Positions 22,589 to 31,012 of a DNA stretch of 64,000 bases are shown here, piece by piece. Location: NCBI GenBank assembly GCA_946186495.1, contig CAMHNQ010000005.1, positions 27,703 through 91,702 on the forward strand, given 5' to 3'. A program made the position numbers and the translations under genes. Each line of letters begins with the position of its first letter. The stretch's first letter is position 1. The DNA comes from an uncultured Bacteroidales bacterium (GTDB lineage Bacteria > Bacteroidota > Bacteroidia > Bacteroidales > WCHB1-69). The notes beneath the pieces were generated by a model. The model saw only the letters and a list, made by a program, of their open reading frames with translations, was not told the DNA's origin and did not search any database.

Positions 22589-23956
22589 TTAGATACGGTT
22601 ACCATAGATGCCGCCGCCGGTACGTCCCTTGATGCGGCCGGACTTGGTGAGGCCGTCATAGTGGCGCATAAGCAGATGGCTTTCGATTTGCTGCAGCGTG
22701 TCGAGCACCACGCCCACGATAATGAGCAGGGAGGTGCCGCCGAAGAACTGGGCGAACTGCTGGTTGACACCGAACAGGCGCACGACGGCGGGCAGGATGG
22801 CCACGATGCCGAGGAATATGGAGCCGGGCAGGGTGATGCGGGACATGATCTTGTCGATGTATTCCGCTGTCTGCTTGCCGGGTTTCACGCCGGGTATGAA
22901 TCCGTTGTTTTTCTTCAGATCCTCAGCGATTTGCTGCGGGTTGATGGTGATAGCCGTGTAGAAATAGGTGAAGGCTATAATCAGGAGGAAGAACACGATA
23001 TTGTAGCCCAATCTGTTATAGTCGATGAAGCTGTTCCAGAAGCCCGTGGTGGTCTCTTGCGAGATGTTCACGAAGGTCAACGGGATGAACATCAGGGCCT
23101 GTGCGAAGATGATCGGCATGACGCCGGCGGCGTTGACTTTCAGGGGCAGGTAGTTGCGGACACCGCCGTACTGTTTGTTGCCCACGACGCGTTTGGCGTA
23201 TTGGACGGGAATGCGGCGGGTGCCTTGGACGAGCAGGATGCAGAAGCCGATGATGAGCATGAGCAGGATGAGCTCGATGATGAAGATGATGGGGCCGCCG
23301 TTCATTTCGGTGATACGGGCGGTGAACTCAGCCTTGAGTGCGAAAGGCAGGCGGGCGATGATACCGATCATGATGATGATGGAGATGCCGTTGCCGATGC
23401 CGTTGTCGGTGATGCGTTCGCCGAGCCACATGATGAACAGGGTGGCGGAGATCAGCAGGATGAAGGCGCAGATGCCGAATGCGGAGAAGCCGAGGATGCG
23501 GGTTTCAAGCATCGAGGGGGCGACGGCGCCGGGGAACTGGCCGGTGAGCTGCGCGATGTAGGCGGGGGCCTGCACGGCGAGGACTGCGACGGTCAGGTAG
23601 CGGGTGATCTGGTTGATCTTGGTGCGTCCGCTCTCGCCTTCCTTGGCGAGGCGCTGGAAATAGGGCACCGCGAGGGTGAGCAGCTGCACCACGATGGAGG
23701 CCGTGATGTAGGGCATGATACCCAACGCGAAGATGGAGGCGTTGGAGAACGCGCCGCCGGAGAAGAGGTCGAGCATGCCGAGCAGGCCCTTTTGGGCGGC
23801 GCTGCTGAATGCGGAGAGGGCTCCGGGGTTGATGCCGGGGAGCACCACGTGCGCACCCAGACGGTATATCAGGATGATGAAGAGGGTGTAGAGGATGCGT
23901 TTCCTCAGGTCCTCAATCCTGAATATGTTCTTGATGGTTTCTATAAATCTTTTCAT
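22589..23956 (-). CDS. secY: Preprotein translocase channel subunit SecY
   Basis: This is SecY, the pore of the Sec translocon in the inner membrane, with about ten membrane helices. It begins MKRFIETIKNIFRIEDLRKR and shows typical segments ILYTLFIILIYRLGAHVVLP, GIMPYITASIVVQLL and FNNGFIPGVKPGKQTAEY-like text (here KKNNGFIPGVKPGKQTAEY). Length is 455 aa. The open frame extends 22 codons upstream, but the ATG at 23956 is the conserved start, 20 bp after rplO. Confidence 0.97.
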   Translation of the reverse strand: MKRFIETIKNIFRIEDLRKRILYTLFIILIYRLGAHVVLPGINPGALSAFSSAAQKGLLGMLDLFSGGAFSNASIFALGIMPYITASIVVQLLTLAVPYFQRLAKEGESGRTKINQITRYLTVAVLAVQAPAYIAQLTGQFPGAVAPSMLETRILGFSAFGICAFILLISATLFIMWLGERITDNGIGNGISIIIMIGIIARLPFALKAEFTARITEMNGGPIIFIIELILLMLIIGFCILLVQGTRRIPVQYAKRVVGNKQYGGVRNYLPLKVNAAGVMPIIFAQALMFIPLTFVNISQETTTGFWNSFIDYNRLGYNIVFFLLIIAFTYFYTAITINPQQIAEDLKKNNGFIPGVKPGKQTAEYIDKIMSRITLPGSIFLGIVAILPAVVRLFGVNQQFAQFFGGTSLLIIVGVVLDTLQQIESHLLMRHYDGLTKSGRIKGRTGGGIYGNRI

Positions 23957-23976
23957 TGGAGGTTCTTTTTGGTGAA

Positions 23977-24441
23977 TTACTCTGCCGCAGGAGCGTTCAC
24001 AAGCTCTGCGGTCCCGCCGCACTGTTCGATGACAGACTTCGCTTTGGCGGAGAACTTGTCGGCCACCACGTGCAACTTGGCGGTGAGCTCACCCTTGGCC
24101 AGCACGGCGATGAGGTCGTTTTTCTTGGCAAGGCCGTTGTCCACCAGCACCGCGCGGTCGATGCGGTCGAGGTTGTGCTTCTCGGCCAGCTGCTGCAGCG
24201 TGCTCACGTTTATGGCGTTGTATTCCACGCGGTTGATGTTCTTGAATCCTCTCTTGGGCAATATTCTGTAGATAGGCATTTGACCGCCTTCAAAACCGAT
24301 TTTGCGGCTGTAGCCGGAGCGGGACTGCGCGCCCTTGTGGCCGCGTGTGGATGTGCCGCCCTTGCCGGAACCCTGTCCTCTGCCTATTCTGCGTTCTCTG
24401 TGTGTTGATCCTTTTGCCGGTTTTAAATTGTGTAAATCCAT
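23977..24441 (-). CDS. rplO: 50S ribosomal protein L15
   Basis: This is L15 of the large subunit. It begins MDLHNLKPAKGSTHRERRIG and has the glycine-rich GRGQGSGKGGTSTRGHKGAQ segment. Length is 154 aa, with an Ala-rich tail. The start was placed at the conserved ATG at 24441; a further in-frame ATG at 24456 adds five residues. It follows rpmD after 26 bp. Confidence 0.97.
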   Translation of the reverse strand: MDLHNLKPAKGSTHRERRIGRGQGSGKGGTSTRGHKGAQSRSGYSRKIGFEGGQMPIYRILPKRGFKNINRVEYNAINVSTLQQLAEKHNLDRIDRAVLVDNGLAKKNDLIAVLAKGELTAKLHVVADKFSAKAKSVIEQCGGTAELVNAPAAE

Positions 24442-24467
24442 CTCTTTGATATTCAATTGGTTATTAA

Positions 24468-24647
24468 TTATAATTCTTCTACGCTGACTAAGTGCTTGAC
24501 GGCGTCCACGATGCCCAGGATCTGGGGGGTCGCCTCATGTTCTACCGTTTGGTGCATTTTGCGCAAGCCCAATGCTTCCAAAGATCTTTTCTGACGTGCG
24601 GGTCTGTCAACCGCGCTTCTAACTTGTGTGATTTTAATCTTTTTCAT
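24468..24647 (-). CDS. rpmD: 50S ribosomal protein L30
   Basis: This is L30, 59 codons plus stop. The product begins MKKIKITQVRSAVDRPARQK and continues RSLEALGLRKMHQTVEH, ending VKHLVSVEEL. In the usual spc operon rpsE precedes it directly, but here it is the first ribosomal gene and noncoding DNA lies upstream. A candidate promoter is at 24855-24862. Confidence 0.93.
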   Translation of the reverse strand: MKKIKITQVRSAVDRPARQKRSLEALGLRKMHQTVEHEATPQILGIVDAVKHLVSVEEL

Positions 24648-24854
24648 CCCTTCTAAAATTTATTTACATTTATTAATATCCAAAAAAAAATAGCCCATTT
24701 TTGAAAGAAAAATGCAACTATCTTCATAAAACGCAACCATAAAAACCTTTCGCCTCTGCCCTATCCTATGTTCATACAGTCCGTGAAATCAAATAGTTAC
24801 GCGATTCTCAACCCTGCTTCCCACTCGCATTTGCATTCCACTTCAAAAAGCTTG

Positions 24855-24862
24855 CAAAAATA
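24855..24862 (-). promoter_or_regulatory. Bacteroidota -7 box (TATTTTTG on the minus strand) for rpmD cluster
   Basis: CAAAAATA on the plus strand is TATTTTTG on the minus strand and matches TAnnTTTG. A TTG lies about 17 bp further upstream (CAA at 24879-24881). It implies a leader of about 200 nt before rpmD. Confidence 0.5.
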
Positions 24863-25017
24863 CACTTTTTTCCTTATCCACAATACGGTGGTGATATTTT
24901 TTTTGAAAAAAAATGACATAATCGCCTTAACATTTTGACTGACTGCTATTTGCAGGTACCCTCCCCCGCTTCTGCAATCCAAACCGCGACCGACACTCCA
25001 TAGGCCGCACCAATCAA

Positions 25018-25045
25018 GAAAGGGACACCCTCAGGCATCCCTTTC
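25018..25045 (-). terminator. Hairpin terminator after the TonB/OmpA-like gene
   Basis: The arms GAAAGGGA and TCCCTTTC enclose further pairing, and the minus-strand exit is T-rich. It lies about 30 bp beyond the stop codon of the gene at 25076-26164. Confidence 0.6.
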
Positions 25046-25075
25046 CCTTATTTATAAAAACGTGTGTGATTCAAC

Positions 25076-26164
25076 TTAACGGATGGAGATTCGGTCGATA
25101 ACAATCTTCCTGTCCTTGGCAGCCTGGAGGCCATAGACCGTCTCGCGGGTCGCGTTGGTGGAGAAGGTGTGGTTGACCTGTCCTTCCGGGACCTTGTGGA
25201 TGGTGAGGCCCGGCTTGTAGCCGCTGATGTAGGGGGCGAGATAGCCGCCATGGGCGCGGGACATGTAGTTGAGGACGCTCTCGATACGGCGGGAGGAGAG
25301 GTGCTTGTTATAGTCGCTGTTGCTGAGCGGGCTGGCGAAGCCGCTGATGGTGAACTCCACGGCCTGCCCGTCCTTGAGGGCCTCCACGATGAAGTTCGTG
25401 AGCTTCACGAGGCGTTCGTATCCGGTCTGGATGGAGTCGTTGAAGAACGTCTCGACAGCGTTTTGGGCGTTGGACTTCTGCGTGCCGGCGAGGCCTTTCC
25501 CCGCGTTGGTCACATAGTTGCTCTTGGCAGCCATGTAGGCGTTATAAAGCTCCATGTATTCCGTGCTGGTGAAATCCTGGCGCGTGCGCGGGTCGGGACG
25601 GTCGTTCTCGAAATAGAGGGTGATAGGCTTGAGGATGTCCTTCTTGGCGGCCTCCATCTCGGCTTTCTTCTTGTCGGCGGCAACTTCGTCCTCGTAGTTG
25701 AACACAACGGGGATTTGGACGAGCATGTCGCGGGCCTCACAGCTCTGCGTGCAGGGAATCATGTTGGGGAATGATTTCACCACGCGCACAGCTTCATCGT
25801 CGAATTCTTGGTAACCAGAACTTTGGATAACTTCAACGTCGGTCAGGGTGCTGTCTTTAAGAACCTTGGCCTGGACGGTAGTGGTTCCCGAGATCTTCTG
25901 GTTCTTGAGATTGACGGGGTACTTCTTTGTCTTGTTGATGTAACGGCACATGGCCTTGTTGCCGCCCTTGAATGTGGGCAGGGACATGGCGGCCGTCGGC
26001 ACAGTGTAATTGCCGTTGGAGTCGGGGATGACGATTGCGACCCCTGACTTCTGATGGCGCTGCCCATAGACGTTGCCTTGGTCACATTGCGCATAACTCA
26101 TTGTGAAACAGGCCACTAAAACAACAACGGCCACTAATTTCAGAGAGGAAAAGTTGCTTTTCAT
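25076..26164 (-). CDS. Periplasmic protein with TonB C-terminal and OmpA-like domains
   Basis: This is a 362-residue exported protein with signal peptide MKSNFSSLKLVAVVVLVACF and a likely cut after SYA. Residues about 60-155 form a TonB C-terminal domain (KKYPVNLKNQKISGTTTVQAK, DVEVIQSSGYQEFDDEAVRV read as separate stretches). The C-terminal half contains an OmpA/peptidoglycan-associated-like motif (FTISGFASPLSNSDYNKHLS, SSRRIESVLNYM). The combination suggests a protein bridging the peptidoglycan and an outer-membrane partner; the exact partner is unknown. It stands alone: a textbook promoter lies just upstream and a hairpin terminator downstream. Confidence 0.78.
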   Translation of the reverse strand: MKSNFSSLKLVAVVVLVACFTMSYAQCDQGNVYGQRHQKSGVAIVIPDSNGNYTVPTAAMSLPTFKGGNKAMCRYINKTKKYPVNLKNQKISGTTTVQAKVLKDSTLTDVEVIQSSGYQEFDDEAVRVVKSFPNMIPCTQSCEARDMLVQIPVVFNYEDEVAADKKKAEMEAAKKDILKPITLYFENDRPDPRTRQDFTSTEYMELYNAYMAAKSNYVTNAGKGLAGTQKSNAQNAVETFFNDSIQTGYERLVKLTNFIVEALKDGQAVEFTISGFASPLSNSDYNKHLSSRRIESVLNYMSRAHGGYLAPYISGYKPGLTIHKVPEGQVNHTFSTNATRETVYGLQAAKDRKIVIDRISIR

Positions 26165-26196
26165 ACTTATATTATTTTACATTATATTCCAAGCCG

Positions 26197-26227
26197 CAAA
26201 AATACATTTTTTATTGAAACACGCAAA
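26197..26227 (-). promoter_or_regulatory. Full Bacteroidota promoter (TTTG-N19-TATTTTTG)
   Basis: On the minus strand the -33 TTTG (26224-26227) and the -7 TATTTTTG (26197-26204) are exactly 19 bp apart, the classic Bacteroidota spacing. The ATG at 26164 lies about 33 bp downstream of the -7 box. Confidence 0.8.
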
Positions 26228-26367
26228 AATATTTTCGATATTTTTTACGGGAATTTGCGGCATCGGTTACACCCCTATAATGTTGGCTGTTCTTCAGGCA
26301 GCGCACAGTGTTTTGTTTCTCGGACCCCACACTGCGCTTCGCTTGTCTGCAGGCTCCCAAGCAAGCC

Positions 26368-26411
26368 TTCACCCTGCCTTCACCCTGCTTTCACCCTGCC
26401 TTCACCCTTAC
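26368..26411. repeat. 11-bp tandem repeat (TTCACCCTGCC) x4
   Basis: Four consecutive 11-bp units, TTCACCCTGCC, TTCACCCTGCT, TTCACCCTGCC and TTCACCCTTAC, lie in noncoding DNA. Confidence 0.9.
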
Positions 26412-26459
26412 TCAAGAGTATACCTATAGTAAGCCTATAAGCAATCTATAGGCAGTGGC

Positions 26460-26478
26460 GGACGCGCTTATCGCGTCC
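26460..26478. terminator. Hairpin between convergent or tandem units (GGACGCG/CGCGTCC)
   Basis: The perfect 7-bp arms GGACGCG and CGCGTCC flank CTTAT. It lies about 45 bp past the flippase stop codon on the minus strand. It lacks a clear T run, so termination is uncertain. Confidence 0.45.
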
Positions 26479-26521
26479 GTACGTAGCAGCGGTTTTGTGC
26501 CTTGCGACTGAACATGCAGTG

Positions 26522-27964
26522 TCATTTCAAACTGCGAATGCCATTGACAGAGACAAGTCCTGTGGCAAAGGCGAGTGCTACCGCGAAAAAGGCGGAGATA
26601 AGCAACTGCCATAGCACGTGCACCTGCAGGATGTTCGGGGAGAGGCACACTGACGGCACCAACACGGCTACGAAAAGCGCGCACCGAAGCCACGGCAGCG
26701 ACCTCAGCGGGATGCCGACAATGCGCAATGCAAACACGAACTGCAAGACTGACACGACGAACTGCGTGCAGAAACTGGCCACAGCCGAACCGCAAGCCTG
26801 CATACGTGGAATCAGCAACAGGTTGACGGTCACGTTGATGACAATGCCGATGGCGGCGATAACGTTCAGCTGTCTCATGCTGCCGTTGGCCGTCAGCAAG
26901 GTGCCGAAAAGATAGTTCATAGAGATGGGTATCAGTCCGAAGATGATAAGGCGGAACACGGCAGTGCTTTCCACAACATGCTTCGTATAAAGCAGTTGCA
27001 TTACCGGTTTGGCATACACGAACAAGATTGAAACTGCAGAGACCGAGAACAGGAAAAGAAGCGAGAAACTGGTGCGAACGATAGGGACGACATCTTCCCT
27101 CTGTTTCAGCATTTTGGCGAACAGAGGCAGCAGGATGACCGAGAAGAGGTAGGCAATCATCGCGAGTACATCCAAGAGGCGGAAAGCGGAGGCATATATC
27201 CCCGACTGTGCCGCCCCCACCTCCGTCGGGAGCATCCGCTCCAGCATCACCGAATCCATGCGGTAGTAGCACGCCATCAGCAGGGTGATGAGCGCGTAGG
27301 GGAAACTACGCTTCAGTATGGCGACGAAAAAGGCCCTGTTCCATCCCAGCCGCTTTAGTTTCGCTTTCCTGAGCACAACGGCCATCGCGATGGCGATGGT
27401 GATGGCATACGCCGCCGTCTGGCTCCAAACGAACCATTCCACCCGGAAAGGTTCGTCCGTGACGCGCCCCCAAAGGAGAAGGCCGCAGAAGAGGATCATC
27501 AGCAGCTTGTCGGTCACGGAAATCACACTGTCGGTCTTGAACATCTGCAAAGCCGAGATGTTCGAGCGCACATAGAGAAGAAAGACGCTCAGGAACTGGT
27601 TCAGCCCTATCCAGAAAAGCAGCCGGAGCTGATACCCCCGGTAGCCCACAACCAGCGCAACCAAATACACCACGATGAAATAGGCCACCCCAAGAAGGAG
27701 CTTCAAGGTGATGTAGTTCGAGAGGTGCTTGTCGAGGAGATGGGTGTTCCGCGCGATGTTGCGGTTGTTGTAGTTGGCCGTACCCATATCCAGCACCATG
27801 TAGAACAGCATGGTGAAGTTGAAAAGCGAGAAGTAGAGCCCATAACTTTCCGCACCCACGGCATTCTGCACCCCCACCTCCACGCCAAGCGTCCAAAACG
27901 GCTTCACGAGGAGGTTCAAAAAGACGAGCAGACAGAGGTTGAAAACGAAGTCCTTCTGTTTCAT
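26522..27964 (-). CDS. Polysaccharide flippase (Wzx/MurJ-like, MOP superfamily)
   Basis: This is a 480-residue integral membrane protein with about 12 to 14 hydrophobic helices spread along its length, starting MKQKDFVFNLCLLVFLNLLV. The pattern fits the polysaccharide biosynthesis/flippase families that move lipid-linked oligosaccharides across the inner membrane, for example for O-antigen or capsule. Characteristic features are the N-terminal NLLVKPFWTLGVEVGVQNAV and the central RSFPYALITLLMACYYRMDS segment (cut at 20 residues). The next gene upstream is leuS, separated by heptad arrays, so it may be co-transcribed or independent. The lipid-linked substrate is unknown; a GT2 gene lies 11 kb away. 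Confidence 0.82.
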   Translation of the reverse strand: MKQKDFVFNLCLLVFLNLLVKPFWTLGVEVGVQNAVGAESYGLYFSLFNFTMLFYMVLDMGTANYNNRNIARNTHLLDKHLSNYITLKLLLGVAYFIVVYLVALVVGYRGYQLRLLFWIGLNQFLSVFLLYVRSNISALQMFKTDSVISVTDKLLMILFCGLLLWGRVTDEPFRVEWFVWSQTAAYAITIAIAMAVVLRKAKLKRLGWNRAFFVAILKRSFPYALITLLMACYYRMDSVMLERMLPTEVGAAQSGIYASAFRLLDVLAMIAYLFSVILLPLFAKMLKQREDVVPIVRTSFSLLFLFSVSAVSILFVYAKPVMQLLYTKHVVESTAVFRLIIFGLIPISMNYLFGTLLTANGSMRQLNVIAAIGIVINVTVNLLLIPRMQACGSAVASFCTQFVVSVLQFVFALRIVGIPLRSLPWLRCALFVAVLVPSVCLSPNILQVHVLWQLLISAFFAVALAFATGLVSVNGIRSLK

Positions 27965-27973
27965 TCTTATAAA

Positions 27974-28001
27974 GGTTATAGGTTATTGGTTATTGGTTAT
28001 T
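27974..28001. repeat. Heptad tandem array GGTTATT x4
   Basis: The units are GGTTATA followed by three GGTTATT, directly upstream of the flippase gene start. Confidence 0.9.
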
Positions 28002-28021
28002 GAGGTTTTCCGTTAATCACT

Positions 28022-28070
28022 AACCATTAACCATTAACCATTAACCATTAACCATTAACCATTAACCATT
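28022..28070. repeat. Heptad tandem array AACCATT x7
   Basis: Seven perfect AACCATT units end 6 bp before the leuS stop codon. On the minus strand they read AATGGTT, a different phase and sequence from the neighbouring array. Confidence 0.97.
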
Positions 28071-28076
28071 AAACAT

Positions 28077-30914
28077 TTAGAACACGATATTCACAATCTT
28101 CTTCGGCACGATGATGACCTTTTTCGGGGTCTTGCCGTCGAGCCACTTTTGCGCATCGGGGTTGGCGAGGACGAGGGGTTCTATCTCCTTTGGGGTGTAG
28201 GAGGCCGGGAAGGACATTTTCAGGCGCATCTTGCCGTTGAACGAGACAGGGTAAAGGTATTCGTCTTCCACCATATACTGTTCATCATAAACAGGATATG
28301 CAGCCTTCAACACAGACTCTTCGTGGCCGAGCAGCGACCAGAGTTCCTCGGTGATGTGCGGCGCGTAGGCCGACATCAAGACACAAAGCGGCTCCAAGAC
28401 GGCACGCTTGCGGCACTTGGCGTCCGTGAGTTCGTTGGTGCAGATCATGAACGCGCTGATCGCCGTATTGAAGGAGAAGCGCTCGTTGTCCTCCTCGATT
28501 TTCTTGATGGTCTTGTGCAGGGTTTTCCATTCGGCCTTTGTCGGTTCTTCTCCGGAAACCGCGAAGTTGCCCTCTCCATCAAAATAGAGTTTCCAGAACT
28601 TGCGGATGAAGCGGGACACGCCCTCGATGCCGTTAGTATCCCACGGTTTGGCCATCTCCACCGGACCAAGGAACATCTCGTACATGCGCAAGGTGTCAGC
28701 ACCGTATTTCTCCACCAGGTCATCGGGGTTCTGCACATTGTATTTCGACTTCGACATCTTCTCGACCTCCCAGCCACAGATGTATTGTCCGTCTTCGAGG
28801 ATGAACTCGGCGTCCTTGAAGTCGGGCATCCAGTTTTTGAAGGCCTCGATGTCGAGGATGTCGTTGTGCACAATATTGACGTCCACGTGGATAGGCGTGG
28901 TTTCGTATTCCTTGCGGAGGTTGAGCGACACGAACTTGTTGGTGCTGACGGCACGATAGACGAAATTGGACCGTCCCTGTATCATGCCCTGGTTGATGAG
29001 TTTCCGGAAGGGTTCGTCCTTGCAGCTGACGCCGATATCGAAGAGGAACTTGTTCCAGAAGCGGGCATAGATAAGGTGGCCGGTTCCGTGTTCCGCCCCG
29101 CCGACGTAGAGATCGACGTTCTGCCAATATTCGTCGGCCTCTTTGGAGACGAGGGCTTTGTCGTTCTTCGGGTCCATGTAGCGCAGATAGTAGGCACTGG
29201 AGCCTGCAAAGCCGGGCATGGTGCTGTACTCGCGCTGACAGCCGTGGTACGTCCAGTCCTTGGCGCGTGCCAACGGGGGCTCACCCGTTTCGGTGGGCAG
29301 AAACTGGTCGACTTCGGGGAGCAGCACAGGGAGTTCGTTTTCCGGGACAGGATAAGGCATCCCATCCTCATAATATATGGGAAACGGTTCGCCCCAGTAG
29401 CGCTGACGGCTGAAGATGGCGTCGCGCAGGCGGAAATTGACCGTGCCGTAGCCGACACCCATCTCCTTAATCCTTTCAATCACTGCTTTGCCGGCATCCT
29501 TGACAGCCATCCCGTCAATGAATCCGGAATTGACGCACACACCCGTCTTGCTGTCGAGGCTCTCCTCCCAGGTGTCCGGGTTGCTGACTTCGTCGACAGA
29601 CGGTGCGACCACCTGCCGGATGGGCAGGTCGAAATGACGGGCGAAGGCAAAGTCGCGGCTGTCGTGGGCGGGCACGGCCATGATGGCGCCGGTGCCGTAG
29701 TCGCTCAGCACATAGTCGCTGACCCAGATGGGGATGCGTTCCTCGGTGATGGGGTTGATGGCGAACGCGCCCGTGAAGACGCCGCTCACCTTCTTGACCT
29801 CCGCCTGCCGTTCACGTTCGGAGCGGTTCTTGGCCCAAGAGACATAGGCCTCCACGGCCTCCTTCTGCTCCGGAGTGGTAATAGAGGGAATCATCTCGTG
29901 TTCCGGACAGAGCACCATGAACGTGACGCCGAAAATGGTGTCGGGGCGAGTGGTGAAAATCTCGAAGGCGCGCTCACACTCAACCCCTTCGATATGGCTT
30001 CCCATGTAGATTTTCTTCCAATCGAGCTGTCCTTCCTTGGCCAACGGGAACCAGACTGCGGCACCTTCGCTGCGCCCGATCCAGTTGCGCTGGATTTCCT
30101 TAAGGGAGTCGGTCCAATCGACGGTGTCGAGGCCATTGAGCAGACGTTCGGCGTAAGCGGAGACGCGCAGGACCCACTGCCGCATCAGCTTGCGTTCCAC
30201 CGGAAAGCCGCCGCGAACGGAGAGGCCGTTCACCACTTCATCGTTGGCGAGCACCGTGCCGAGTTTCGGGCACCAGTTCACCCATGTGTCGGCGAGGTAG
30301 GCCAGACGGTAGTTCATCAGGATCTCCTGACGCTTTTTCTCGGAAGCATTGTTCCATTCCTCCGCCGTGAACTCCATCGGCTTGGTCTGTGCCACATCCA
30401 AGCCTTCCGTGCCGTGGGCGGCAAAAGCCTCCATCAGCTCGGAAACCGGGCGGGCCTGTTTCGCCTGGTTGCAGTAATAGCTGTTGAAGAGCTGGATAAA
30501 CGTCCACTGCGTCCACTTGTAGTAGTCCGGGTCGCAGGTCTTGAACGAACGGTCCCAGTCGAACGAGAACCCGATTTTGTCGAGCTGTTCGCGATAGCGG
30601 TTCACATTTTTCTCAGTAGTGATGGCGGGGTGCTGCCCTGTCTGGATGGCATACTGCTCCGCCGGCAGCCCGAAAGCGTCATATCCCATCGGGTGCAGCA
30701 CGTTGAAGCCTTTCTGCCTCTTATAGCGGGCATAGATGTCGGAGGCGATATAGCCTAACGGATGCCCCACGTGCAGACCTGCACCCGATGGATAGGGAAA
30801 CATGTCCAACACGTAGAACTTCGGTTTGGCGTTATCTATTTCAGTTTTATACAGGCCCGTCTCTTTCCACAAGGCCTGCCATTTCTTTTCGATTTCTCTG
30901 AAGTTGTATTCCAT
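28077..30914 (-). CDS. leuS: Leucyl-tRNA synthetase
   Basis: This is a class I aminoacyl-tRNA synthetase charging tRNA-Leu. The signature HIGH motif is HVGH (residues 48-51, in [16 protein letters not shown]) and KMSKS is exact at about residues 719-723 (EKMSKSKYN). An editing (CP1) domain lies between, as seen in the inserted segment containing [15 protein letters not shown] and [13 protein letters not shown]. The full 945 residues are present and the C-terminus [15 protein letters not shown] is typical. The start is the ATG at 30914. Promoter elements are not obvious; heptad and palindromic repeats flank it. Confidence 0.98.
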   Translation of the reverse strand: MEYNFREIEKKWQALWKETGLYKTEIDNAKPKFYVLDMFPYPSGAGLHVGHPLGYIASDIYARYKRQKGFNVLHPMGYDAFGLPAEQYAIQTGQHPAITTEKNVNRYREQLDKIGFSFDWDRSFKTCDPDYYKWTQWTFIQLFNSYYCNQAKQARPVSELMEAFAAHGTEGLDVAQTKPMEFTAEEWNNASEKKRQEILMNYRLAYLADTWVNWCPKLGTVLANDEVVNGLSVRGGFPVERKLMRQWVLRVSAYAERLLNGLDTVDWTDSLKEIQRNWIGRSEGAAVWFPLAKEGQLDWKKIYMGSHIEGVECERAFEIFTTRPDTIFGVTFMVLCPEHEMIPSITTPEQKEAVEAYVSWAKNRSERERQAEVKKVSGVFTGAFAINPITEERIPIWVSDYVLSDYGTGAIMAVPAHDSRDFAFARHFDLPIRQVVAPSVDEVSNPDTWEESLDSKTGVCVNSGFIDGMAVKDAGKAVIERIKEMGVGYGTVNFRLRDAIFSRQRYWGEPFPIYYEDGMPYPVPENELPVLLPEVDQFLPTETGEPPLARAKDWTYHGCQREYSTMPGFAGSSAYYLRYMDPKNDKALVSKEADEYWQNVDLYVGGAEHGTGHLIYARFWNKFLFDIGVSCKDEPFRKLINQGMIQGRSNFVYRAVSTNKFVSLNLRKEYETTPIHVDVNIVHNDILDIEAFKNWMPDFKDAEFILEDGQYICGWEVEKMSKSKYNVQNPDDLVEKYGADTLRMYEMFLGPVEMAKPWDTNGIEGVSRFIRKFWKLYFDGEGNFAVSGEEPTKAEWKTLHKTIKKIEEDNERFSFNTAISAFMICTNELTDAKCRKRAVLEPLCVLMSAYAPHITEELWSLLGHEESVLKAAYPVYDEQYMVEDEYLYPVSFNGKMRLKMSFPASYTPKEIEPLVLANPDAQKWLDGKTPKKVIIVPKKIVNIVF

Positions 30915-30925
30915 GTTCTTGAATG

Positions 30926-30953
30926 GTTAGGGGTTATTGGTTAGGGGTTATAG
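30926..30953. repeat. Heptad tandem array GGTTAGG/GGTTATT x4
   Basis: The units GGTTAGG, GGTTATT, GGTTAGG, GGTTATA lie directly upstream of leuS. Confidence 0.9.
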
Positions 30954-30966
30954 AAGCCAGGTGGTT

Positions 30967-30996
30967 CGTAGAGGCGCAAAATTTTGCGTCTCTACG
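30967..30996. terminator. 30-bp near-perfect palindrome after the T9SS repeat-protein gene
   Basis: CGTAGAGGCGCAAAA and TTTTGCGTCTCTACG form a stem with a single G-T type mismatch and no loop. It lies 17 bp past the stop codon of the gene at 31013-37717 and may end its transcript. It resembles palindromic repeats seen scattered in Bacteroidales genomes, from memory. Confidence 0.6.
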
Positions 30997-31012
30997 ATTA
31001 CCTGTTGCCTAT

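Larger units (their letters stand above)
24648..25075. other. Noncoding region upstream of rpmD; missing rpsE junction
   Basis: This AT-rich 428-bp stretch has no gene. It contains a minus-strand promoter-like CAAAAATA (24855-24862) facing rpmD, and the hairpin terminator of the TonB-like gene (25018-25045). No rpsE or other ribosomal gene remnant is visible. Confidence 0.7.
26165..26521. other. Intergenic region between the TonB/OmpA-like and flippase genes
   Basis: No gene is visible in this 357-bp stretch. It contains the promoter 26197-26227, a fragment of the intergenic repeat family near 26314-26350 (CCCCACACTGCGC), an 11-bp tandem repeat (26368-26411) and a hairpin (26460-26478). Confidence 0.7.

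Noticed and set aside
22661..24271. Long plus-strand open frame opposite secY and rplO
   Set aside because: It is antisense to conserved secY and rplO, has low-complexity Asp/Glu/Gly/His content and no known domain; it is a mirror effect of codon use.
28149..30758. 869-codon plus-strand open frame opposite leuS
   Set aside because: leuS is intact with HIGH and KMSKS motifs; the antisense frame has no recognisable domain.
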